From: Bacteroidota bacterium
GTDB taxonomy: Bacteria; Bacteroidota; Bacteroidia; Bacteroidales; FEN-979
NCBI GenBank assembly: GCA_026391735.1
Contig: JAPLDL010000024.1
Location: 1-41,906, forward strand
Length of the DNA stretch: 41,906 nt
Direction: 5' to 3'
In this document: piece by piece, positions 33,555 to 40,421 of the stretch
How positions within the stretch are numbered: the first letter of the stretch is position 1
Layout of the letters: every line of letters begins with the position of its first letter
Notes under the pieces: generated by a model
Databases searched by the model: none
What the model saw: only the letters and a program-made list of their open reading frames with translations
Told to the model about the DNA's origin: nothing
Made by a program: the position numbers and the translations under genes

Positions 33555-35912
33555 TCAGAACGGATAACCAATCCCGAAATTCCAGACAATATCCCCTAAC
33601 TGCATTTTGTTAAAATACCATTGATTCCCCTTGGGATACCAGGGTACCTTTATTGGAATTCCGGGGTCAAGCCTGATCATGAAGAAATTAAAATCCAACC
33701 TGATTCCAAGGCCGGCGCTGACTGCAATATCAGGTATGAATGTTGACAGGGTGATCACTCCGCCGGGGAGATCGGAAGAGGGCTTCAGCAGCCACACATT
33801 TCCAATGTCAACAAACAAAGCTCCTTTAACAACTTTATAGATCGGGAACCGGTATTCAATGTTGGCTTCAAGCTGCATATCACCGAACTGGTTGTAATTT
33901 GCAGCCGAACTGTCGTTATGATAACTACCCGGACCTAGGAATCCGAGTTTCCAGCCCCTCAGGTCGTTTGCACCACCTGCAAAAAAAGCTTTTTCAAAGG
34001 GCAACGCTATTGAATTTCCATAGGCAATACCAATCCCCGCATAAAAACGATATACAATGGTGTGCTGTTTGCCGAGTTTCTCGTAATAACGGAAATCGAA
34101 ATCGGGTCTTATGTATTGTGCGTACTGGATATTAAGCAGAGTGTAATAGCCTTCGCTGTTTTTAGGGGCCTTGACAATATTATCGATGGCATACAGGAGG
34201 TTCCCTCCGGTTTCGAAATTCGACCTGATATAAATATAATCATTCAGGCGGTTCAGCTGCTGGCTGGTGTATTGAATGGTATAACGCAAACCGGCAACCA
34301 GATGGTCGGTGTATTGATATTTTAAACGCTGGTCGGTGAGGTCTTTTAAATATGCATCAAAAAGTGAATCCCCGAAAACTTTTACCAGGGCGATTTCAAA
34401 AGGGTTGAAGGTCTGGCTGAGCTTGCTGTTCTGAACCCAGTTATATCCAAAAGTAACATTGGTGATATGCCGGTTGTAATCCTGCTGTTTCTGAAAGTTG
34501 TATCCTAAACTCACAGTGGTTTTTGGTTTCATCCTTTTTGAGATCTTCTCGGGTTTGATAGGAAACAGAAACTGGGGAAATGTAAGACTGGTATTGATTC
34601 CTATTTCAAGTACATTGAACCATTGTTTAATGGTATTATCGCTCATCGAAGGCTGTGTTTGTGCAGAAACATTCAGGCCGATACTTAACAGCTGGGCTCC
34701 CCTGAAAATGTTCCTGTTCGAGTAGGTGAGACCACCCTGCAGCCCAAAGGCGCCGGCGGAGTTCGTGGCATCGGTTGAAACAGTAAACGAATGACCCGCC
34801 GACCGGGCAAGCTGAACCTGGCAATCTATGGGAGCGGCGTTCTTCTTTGTTGAATCAGCTTTGGATTGCGAAGGACCAAAGCGGAGGTTCACGTATTTGA
34901 ATACCTGCAGGCCTGCCAGGCGGCTGTATGTCTGGTTCACGTTATTCAGGTTGTAGTAACTGCCTGGCTCCACAAAAATGGATTGGGTAATGGTACGCGG
35001 CTTGATCGACATTTTACGTTCGTACAGGAAGTAATAGCTGTACCTGGATTTCTCTTTTTTTGGCCCTTCAAACTGGATCAGCAGAGTGTCGTAATGCACC
35101 GAGTCCCCTGCAAGATGATCGAATTCGGGATAGATATACAGCCTGTTGATGTAATAACGCTCATGCGGAAGGGTCACCATCTGGGCCGGATTATATTTTG
35201 AGGGAACGACCGGGTTGGCAATCTCAACATTAAGATTCATCTTTCGCTGTCCGAGTGTGCTGTCAACCTTATATGATATATAATTCGTGCTAAACCTGAA
35301 AAACCCATTGTTGTTGAGGTTGGTCGTGATCCTCATTCGCTCATCATCAAATTTATACGCATCATAATTCATCCCATTCTTGATCAGGCATTTCGATGTA
35401 TCCTTTAAAACGAACCTGGCAACCAGGGTGTCGGGAATAGTATACTCGATATGCCTGATCTGATAAGGTTTGGTAGTCTTTACAATGTAGAATACCGTGG
35501 CTTTTTTCTTTTTTATGACAACGGAATCTTTAACCGCAGAATTAAAATACCCTTTATTGGCAAGGTATTGCGTCATTTGTTTACAGGCGATAATCGCCAT
35601 TCCTGTATCAACCAGGACGGGTGCTGCACCTGCTGTATTCCGGAGCCACTTTTTAAATTTTGAATCTTTCCCTTTGCAGCCCCAGTTGTATAACGCGATA
35701 TTCGACCTGAACAGTCCAAAGAGCTTTTTATTCGGCTGTTGTTGGAGGTACCCGCTAAGATCATCCGCAGTCACCTTCATCGTATTGATCTTAAATTTAT
35801 TCTGGATGAGCAGGTATTCCTTTGGCCCAAAGTTCTTGGTCACATTACATGCCCCCAGGATCATCAGGAACAATAAAAAACAGATCCGGCGAAGGGTTTG
35901 TATGGACTTCAA
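33555..35912 (-). CDS. TamL-type outer-membrane lipoprotein barrel (BamA/TamA superfamily)
   Basis: A 785-aa outer-membrane protein when started from TTG at 35912. That start gives MKSIQTLRRICFLLFLMILGAC, a lipoprotein signal peptide with Cys22, and fits a TACATTTG -7 element at 35944-35937. The other in-frame TTG at 35939 lies inside that element, and no ATG gives a workable signal. The lipidated N terminus CNVTKxF followed by YLLIQNKFKI is typical of TamL, the lipoprotein Omp85 member of Bacteroidota. POTRA-like modules occupy roughly residues 30-380. The C-terminal half is a beta-barrel with the Omp85 features GGANDLRGWKLGFLGPG (the conserved L6-type RGW motif) and a final aromatic residue (IGYPF). 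It would help insert outer-membrane proteins together with a TamB partner, which is not in this window. Confidence 0.85.
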   Translation of the reverse strand: MKSIQTLRRICFLLFLMILGACNVTKNFGPKEYLLIQNKFKINTMKVTADDLSGYLQQQPNKKLFGLFRSNIALYNWGCKGKDSKFKKWLRNTAGAAPVLVDTGMAIIACKQMTQYLANKGYFNSAVKDSVVIKKKKATVFYIVKTTKPYQIRHIEYTIPDTLVARFVLKDTSKCLIKNGMNYDAYKFDDERMRITTNLNNNGFFRFSTNYISYKVDSTLGQRKMNLNVEIANPVVPSKYNPAQMVTLPHERYYINRLYIYPEFDHLAGDSVHYDTLLIQFEGPKKEKSRYSYYFLYERKMSIKPRTITQSIFVEPGSYYNLNNVNQTYSRLAGLQVFKYVNLRFGPSQSKADSTKKNAAPIDCQVQLARSAGHSFTVSTDATNSAGAFGLQGGLTYSNRNIFRGAQLLSIGLNVSAQTQPSMSDNTIKQWFNVLEIGINTSLTFPQFLFPIKPEKISKRMKPKTTVSLGYNFQKQQDYNRHITNVTFGYNWVQNSKLSQTFNPFEIALVKVFGDSLFDAYLKDLTDQRLKYQYTDHLVAGLRYTIQYTSQQLNRLNDYIYIRSNFETGGNLLYAIDNIVKAPKNSEGYYTLLNIQYAQYIRPDFDFRYYEKLGKQHTIVYRFYAGIGIAYGNSIALPFEKAFFAGGANDLRGWKLGFLGPGSYHNDSSAANYNQFGDMQLEANIEYRFPIYKVVKGALFVDIGNVWLLKPSSDLPGGVITLSTFIPDIAVSAGLGIRLDFNFFMIRLDPGIPIKVPWYPKGNQWYFNKMQLGDIVWNFGIGYPF

Positions 35913-35936
35913 CGCAAAGGAAATTAGAATGATTAA

Positions 35937-35944
35937 CAAATGTA
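35937..35944 (-). promoter_or_regulatory. -7 promoter element of the TamL-like gene
   Basis: On the minus strand 35944-35937 reads TACATTTG, an exact TAnnTTTG. No -33 TTG is visible at the right distance. A start site near 35930 would leave a leader of about 18 nt to the TTG at 35912. Confidence 0.45.
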
Positions 35945-35980
35945 ACGAGAATTATTCATACCGAAATGTTGGCTTGGGTT

Positions 35981-36010
35981 TTTGGGATATGAAAAAAAGT
36001 TGTACTTTTG
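35981..36010 (+). promoter_or_regulatory. Promoter of tRNA-Val
   Basis: TTTG (35981-35984) and TACTTTTG (36003-36010) both match the Bacteroidota consensus exactly and are 18 bp apart. Transcription would begin near 36017, about 8 nt before the mature tRNA. Confidence 0.7.
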
Positions 36011-36024
36011 CACCCTCGAATTAA

Positions 36025-36099
36025 GGGAGCATAGCTCAGCCGGTTCAGAGCATCTGCCTTACAAGCAGAGGGTCACAGGTTCGAATCCTGTTGCTCCCA
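36025..36099 (+). tRNA. tRNA-Val (anticodon TAC)
   Basis: A 75-nt cloverleaf. The acceptor arms are GGGAGCA (36025-36031) and TGCTCCC (36092-36098), with discriminator A at 36099. The D stem is GCTC/GAGC, the anticodon stem TCTGC/GCAGA with loop CTTACAA, and the T arm ACAGG-TTCGAAT-CCTGT. The anticodon TAC is at 36060-36062. The genome encodes only CC after the discriminator, then T, so the final A of CCA is not encoded and must be added by the CCA-adding enzyme. Confidence 0.97.
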
Positions 36100-36108
36100 C
36101 CCTTAAAG

Positions 36109-36166
36109 ATCGTGATGATCGCTTCACTCGTGATGAACGTGTTGGCGTGATGATCACGATTTTTTT
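36109..36166 (+). terminator. Terminator-like inverted repeat downstream of tRNA-Val
   Basis: ATCGTGAT (36109-36116) pairs with ATCACGAT (36153-36160), followed by six further T. The 36-nt interval contains two more GTGATGA copies, so the hairpin is built from the same ATCACG/CGTGAT repeat family as 26763-26795. Confidence 0.5.
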
Positions 36167-36195
36167 ATTAAGGTATTTTCCCCAACCTTTGCAGG

Positions 36196-37479
36196 ATGTT
36201 TAAATACCTGAAAAACCGGTCCGACTATTTCAAGAATATTTCGAAACTGGTTGCAGGTACTTCAATCGCCCAACTTATCTCGTTTCTTGCCGCACCTGTG
36301 ATCACGAGGCTGTATACCCCTGCCGACGTGGGGTCGTTTACTTTTCTTATATCTATCGCTGGAGGTATAGGGCTTGTAGCGACATTACGATATGAAATGG
36401 CTATTATCCTTCCAAAAGAGAATAGGGATTCGGTAAACCTGGCTTTTCTTTCTCTTTCAATCGCGTTCATTATAGCTTTACTTTCTGCCGTTGTTTTATT
36501 CATTCTTGACCGGCTGTTTTTCCATGGACTTATTTTTAACCCGGTTTATAGACAATGGATCTTTCTGCTCCCGGCCCTGATCTTCCTGATGGCCGCCAGC
36601 AGTGTGTTCCAGCAATGGTTTAATCATACAAAGGAATACAAGTCCCTTGCTTACTCAAAAATCCTGACTTCCGCAAGCAATAATTTACCGACTTTGCTCA
36701 TGGGATATGCCGGGATGGGCGCTCTTGGATTGTGGCTTGGAAACTTTACAGGATTTCTGGTCGTAGTGATTTTCTTCAGTCTCATTTTTTACTCCCGTTA
36801 CCGTCCGAATATCCGTAATTATAGCGTTCCTGAGCAGATAAAGCTTGCAGGCAGGTACCGTTACCTTCCCATGGCAAATACACCCCAGGTGATCGTCGAG
36901 ATGGTTCAGTCGTATGGCATCGTATACCTGCTCAAGATATTCTTTTCGGCTTCTGTTTTGGGTTTCTATTCCTTGTCACTCCGGCTTCTCCAGGCGCCTA
37001 TGTGGCTGGTGGGTATCTCTGTCGGACAGGTATTCTACAAGGAAGCGTCAGAACAATACCAAAAGGATGGAAACCTTATCAAACCGGTTGTGAAGACGAT
37101 CAAAACCTCGGCTGCCATTGCATTCCCGGTCCTGATCATACTGATGACGGCTGGCCCCTGGCTTATCGGTTTTGTTTTCGGACATGCCTGGGACGAAGCA
37201 GGGATCTACGCCCGCATCCTGGCACCATGGATGTTCTTCGATTTTATCCGGTCAACCATTCATCAAACCGCACTCATCGTTAGAAAGGCAAAGCCATTGT
37301 TCTACTTTTCACTCATTGGCGCCGCACTGATCATCATCCCCATCGTGTCGGGCGGGCTCATTTTCGGGAATCCTCTAAAGGGATTTGTCCTTCTGTCGGC
37401 AATGCAGAGTCTGTATTCAATTGGAATAATCCTGTGGACACTGAACCTGGCGAAAAAACACAGTCAGCCGAAACAGTAA
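36196..37479 (+). CDS. Wzx-type polysaccharide flippase / lipopolysaccharide biosynthesis protein
   Basis: A 427-aa inner-membrane protein of the MOP/MATE-like polysaccharide transporter family. The N terminus (NISKLVAGTSIAQLISFLAAPVITRLYTPADVGSFTF) is the classic Wzx/RfbX start, and about 12 hydrophobic segments follow to residue 415. The conserved middle loop AGRYRYLPMANTPQVIVEM and the later FVFGHAWDEAGIYARILAPW also fit. It would flip undecaprenyl-linked glycan units to the periplasmic face. It stands alone on the plus strand next to a convergent glycosyltransferase gene; no wzy or wzz gene is seen nearby. Confidence 0.9.
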   Translation: MFKYLKNRSDYFKNISKLVAGTSIAQLISFLAAPVITRLYTPADVGSFTFLISIAGGIGLVATLRYEMAIILPKENRDSVNLAFLSLSIAFIIALLSAVVLFILDRLFFHGLIFNPVYRQWIFLLPALIFLMAASSVFQQWFNHTKEYKSLAYSKILTSASNNLPTLLMGYAGMGALGLWLGNFTGFLVVVIFFSLIFYSRYRPNIRNYSVPEQIKLAGRYRYLPMANTPQVIVEMVQSYGIVYLLKIFFSASVLGFYSLSLRLLQAPMWLVGISVGQVFYKEASEQYQKDGNLIKPVVKTIKTSAAIAFPVLIILMTAGPWLIGFVFGHAWDEAGIYARILAPWMFFDFIRSTIHQTALIVRKAKPLFYFSLIGAALIIIPIVSGGLIFGNPLKGFVLLSAMQSLYSIGIILWTLNLAKKHSQPKQ

Positions 37480-37504
37480 ATTTGCCCTTTAACGGTAAAG
37501 ATCA

Positions 37505-38452
37505 TCAATAGAAATTTTTTCTGATCTTTCTTACAAAAGTCCGTGGCATCATGATCTGAATAATGGCGGATGACATGAAAGATAAAGCAAAGGGTTTGAG
37601 CTGGAAAGCCAGGTAAAGATAGTGCACCGACATCTTCCAGTTTCCAGATTCTATCCTGTATAATTTCGAAAGCGTGATATAGTAATTGAATGCCTTATCT
37701 GTTTTATCCAGGTTGTGGGTTTTCTCAAAGTTGATGAAGTAAAGGAGTTCCTCCTCACCGGCTGTGCCCCTGCGGACGATCTCCTTCAGAAGGCTTCTGA
37801 ATTTCGCATCCCGGATCTTAAGGCTTATCGAGCTTGGAACCATCCTGTAGCGCACCAGGGGTTGCCTGAAGTTCCTGGCTTTTCCAAGCCTTGTCAGCTG
37901 GTAAAGGAAGATATAATCGTTAAAATATAATTTAACAGCCTCATTATACCCCCCGATCTTCAATGCAACTTCCTTCCTGAAGAAGGTGGAGGAGTGGACA
38001 AAACAATTTTCCTTTTCAAGGACTTTCCTGATGTCTTCGTCCTCAAGCGGCAGGCTTGATGTAAAGATGTAATTGCCGTCCATATCGGTCATTTCTGCCG
38101 TACTGCCGCAAAGCACATACCCGGGATTGTTCTCTAGGAAATCATACTGCAGCCTGATCCTGTCCTTCATACAGGTATCGTCAGCATCTATCCTTGCTAT
38201 GTAGCGGCCTTTAGCCATGGAAAGGCCCTTGTTGGATGCCGCAGCCACACCTTTATTCGCCTGGGTAAAGCAGATGATTCGGGGATCCCTGAAAGAAGCA
38301 ATGATCTCAGGGGTGCTGTCGGTGGACCCGTCGTCGATGATTATGAACTCGAATTCCCTCAAGCTTTGGCCCAGGACGCTCTCAATGGTATGGCTGAGAT
38401 ACTTCTCTCCATTGAACACAGTCATTAATATGCTGACATCGGGTTGGATCAT
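37505..38452 (-). CDS. Family 2 glycosyltransferase (GT-A fold)
   Basis: A 315-aa cytoplasmic or membrane-associated enzyme. The GT2 signatures are VSILMTVFNGEKYL, IIIDDGSTDSTPEI, and the metal/nucleotide-sugar motif ARIDADD near residues 90-96. The region LEKENCFVHSSTFFRKEVALKIGGYNE is the usual acceptor-side segment. The C terminus has one moderately hydrophobic stretch. Donor and acceptor sugars cannot be told; a role in surface glycan synthesis is likely given the flippase next to it. It is the last gene of the dnaX-led minus-strand run, 14 bp after the CoA-binding gene. Confidence 0.92.
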   Translation of the reverse strand: MIQPDVSILMTVFNGEKYLSHTIESVLGQSLREFEFIIIDDGSTDSTPEIIASFRDPRIICFTQANKGVAAASNKGLSMAKGRYIARIDADDTCMKDRIRLQYDFLENNPGYVLCGSTAEMTDMDGNYIFTSSLPLEDEDIRKVLEKENCFVHSSTFFRKEVALKIGGYNEAVKLYFNDYIFLYQLTRLGKARNFRQPLVRYRMVPSSISLKIRDAKFRSLLKEIVRRGTAGEEELLYFINFEKTHNLDKTDKAFNYYITLSKLYRIESGNWKMSVHYLYLAFQLKPFALSFMSSAIIQIMMPRTFVRKIRKNFY

Positions 38453-38466
38453 GGGGTTCTAACTTT

Positions 38467-38922
38467 TCATTTCGGTAAAGCCCCGAAAAATCTTTTTATA
38501 TTCCTGTGGAATTTATGGATACTACTCACAGGTTCGGTCCACATAAGGATGCACTGCTTTGCAACCAAGCTGACTTGCTTGTCATTAAGATAATCCAGAG
38601 CCTCTCTGGTTTCGCTCATCTGCTGTATCCAAATATTGTCTATGCCTTTGGCAATAGCTTCCTTGAGCACTTCCAGGGTTTTACTCTTTGGTGTCACAAG
38701 AAGCAGATGTTTTACATCGATGGGGAGTGCGCTTACCGAATGAAAAAAGGGCGTTCCTTCGATGAAATCCGCAACGGGATTAACAGGATACAATTCAAAG
38801 CCTTTCTTCTTCAGGTCAAGGTAAACGGTATGGCCGAATTTTTTCGGGTCCCTTGAAACGCCTGCAATTGCAAGTTTCCTGCCTGCAAGAAATGATTCGA
38901 TTGATTTTCGTGATGTCTTCAT
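38467..38922 (-). CDS. CoA-binding-domain protein (YccU-like Rossmann fold)
   Basis: A 151-aa soluble protein made almost only of a CoA-binding Rossmann fold: LAIAGVSRDPKKFGHTVYLDLKKKGFELYPVNP at residues 17-49, then LLLVTPKSKTLEVLKEAIAKGIDNIWIQQM. This is the domain found in succinyl-CoA synthetase alpha and in small YccU-type proteins. No catalytic domain is attached, and the physiological role of the small members is unknown. It sits 17 bp downstream of the acyltransferase gene in the dnaX-led run, a link that may be only transcriptional. Confidence 0.88.
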   Translation of the reverse strand: MKTSRKSIESFLAGRKLAIAGVSRDPKKFGHTVYLDLKKKGFELYPVNPVADFIEGTPFFHSVSALPIDVKHLLLVTPKSKTLEVLKEAIAKGIDNIWIQQMSETREALDYLNDKQVSLVAKQCILMWTEPVSSIHKFHRNIKRFFGALPK

Positions 38923-38939
38923 CTTCCGAGAAATAAGGT

Positions 38940-39494
38940 TTATAATCCTGAGAGGTTAAATCTTTCGGGGTGCTTTGCTTTCTTGCCCCTGTAAAAGTCC
39001 TGGATAATGGCCAGGTCTTTCTCAAAATCCCCGCTTGGCATAATGATTGGTCCTATCCCTCCTGTTTTATTCCCATAGTCAATAAAAGAACATGCAATAG
39101 GGACACCTGCTTCCATCGCAATCATGTAAAAACCCTTTTTCCATTGCGTCACTTTTTTTCTTGTGCCTTCGGGGGTAATGACTACGTAAAGAGATTCACT
39201 TGTTCTGAAAAGCTCGCTTACCTGGTCAACCATATTGTTCTTCTTGCCTCTTGAAACCGGGATGCCTCCAAGCTTCCTGAGCAGCCATCCGAGCGGGCCG
39301 GAAAAAACCTCTGCTTTGATCAGGAATCGTATGTTCACATCAGCCACATGAAATGTCATCCAGCCAACAACAAAATCCCAGGAACTTGTATGAGGAGCCG
39401 ATATTATCACAGCTTTTTTAATACCGGCAGGTACTCTTCCATCGGTATTCCATCCCATTGATTTTAATACTGACCTTGTAAACCAGTGGCTCAT
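38940..39494 (-). CDS. PlsC-like 1-acylglycerol-3-phosphate acyltransferase family protein
   Basis: A 184-aa acyltransferase-fold protein. The catalytic HX4D box is HTSSWD near residues 35-40 (IISAPHTSSWDFVVGW), the second block is GGIPVSRG, and the third is VITPEGTRKK, with the expected EGTR. It is shorter than true PlsC (about 240 aa) and lacks an obvious N-terminal membrane helix. This matches a small subgroup that may acylate a different lipid acceptor. Its ATG overlaps the pfkB stop codon by one base (TAATG), indicating translational coupling. Confidence 0.88.
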   Translation of the reverse strand: MSHWFTRSVLKSMGWNTDGRVPAGIKKAVIISAPHTSSWDFVVGWMTFHVADVNIRFLIKAEVFSGPLGWLLRKLGGIPVSRGKKNNMVDQVSELFRTSESLYVVITPEGTRKKVTQWKKGFYMIAMEAGVPIACSFIDYGNKTGGIGPIIMPSGDFEKDLAIIQDFYRGKKAKHPERFNLSGL

Positions 39495-40420
39495 TATTTC
39501 AGGTTCCTGCTTAGGCTATTAGATATGTAATTTTCAAGACTTTTACAAACATCCGCTGCAAATGCAATCCCCGACTCGATGATCTGTTCGGCTTTGAGGA
39601 CCGCGATGTTATCAAGTTCCGTGCAGGTGATGCCTTGTTTAAACATGGCATAGATGATACCGGCATTAAACGAATCCCCTGCTCCAACAGTACTTACAAG
39701 AGGTTTCACAGGAGGGATGTTCACATGAATTTTTTTATCTCCGAAACAGGCTTCCACACCCTTGCTGTTCTTTGTTATAATGACATTTTTGCAACCAAAT
39801 GATCTGAGTTTCACGATCACATCCCCCGGTTTTTTCAGATCAAAAACCGTGAGGAAGTCTTCATCAGAACCTCTTACGATATCGGCATAAGAAATATTCT
39901 CAATGATCCAGGGCCTCACTTTTTCGAGCTGTTCCAGATGGGATTTCCTGAAATTCGGGTCATAAATGACCAGGGCTCCGCCTGACTTTGCCGAACGGAT
40001 CCACCGTATAATCTTTCCGTGTATACCCGGAGTGATCGAATAGATTGATCCGAACAATATGATATCTTCTTGTTTAATATCGGGCAAAGAATCTTTCATC
40101 CTGATTTTAGGATAGGAAGTATAAAAGGAGTAAGAGGCATTGCTTTTTTTGTCCAGAAAGGCCAGTGCAAGCGCTGTTTTTCCATCTTCATACCGCCGGA
40201 TAAAATGGGTTCCGGTATTGTTTTGCTTCAGGAACGTATCGATAAGCTTCCCCGGCTGGTCATTTCCGTATTCACTGATGAATTCAACATTAAGGCCGGT
40301 ACGGCCCAACGAAACGGCTGAGTTCAGCATCGATCCACCGGGTGTTGCCGACACAGGCTTACCATCCCTGATGATCAGGTCAAGGACTGTTTCTCCTATT
40401 GTGTAAATAGTCCTTGCCAT
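39494..40420 (-). CDS. PfkB-family carbohydrate kinase
   Basis: A 308-aa ribokinase-like sugar kinase. The start is set at the ATG at 40420, one base after the dnaX stop codon, instead of the upstream TTG at 40432 inside dnaX. The N-terminal part has IGETVLDLI and the glycine-rich PGGSMLNSAVSLGR. The C-terminal anion-hole and catalytic-base motif is STVGAGDSFNAGI near residue 250, with the catalytic Asp in GAGDS. The closest annotated type is fructokinase, but the sugar is not determined by these motifs. It is tightly packed between dnaX and the acyltransferase gene. Confidence 0.9.
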   Translation of the reverse strand: MARTIYTIGETVLDLIIRDGKPVSATPGGSMLNSAVSLGRTGLNVEFISEYGNDQPGKLIDTFLKQNNTGTHFIRRYEDGKTALALAFLDKKSNASYSFYTSYPKIRMKDSLPDIKQEDIILFGSIYSITPGIHGKIIRWIRSAKSGGALVIYDPNFRKSHLEQLEKVRPWIIENISYADIVRGSDEDFLTVFDLKKPGDVIVKLRSFGCKNVIITKNSKGVEACFGDKKIHVNIPPVKPLVSTVGAGDSFNAGIIYAMFKQGITCTELDNIAVLKAEQIIESGIAFAADVCKSLENYISNSLSRNLK

Positions 40421-40421
40421 G

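Noticed and set aside
37487..37500. Short hairpin CTTTA-ACGG-TAAAG between the convergent flippase and GT2 genes
   Set aside because: The stem is only 5 bp and AT-rich with no T-run, so it is too weak to call a terminator.
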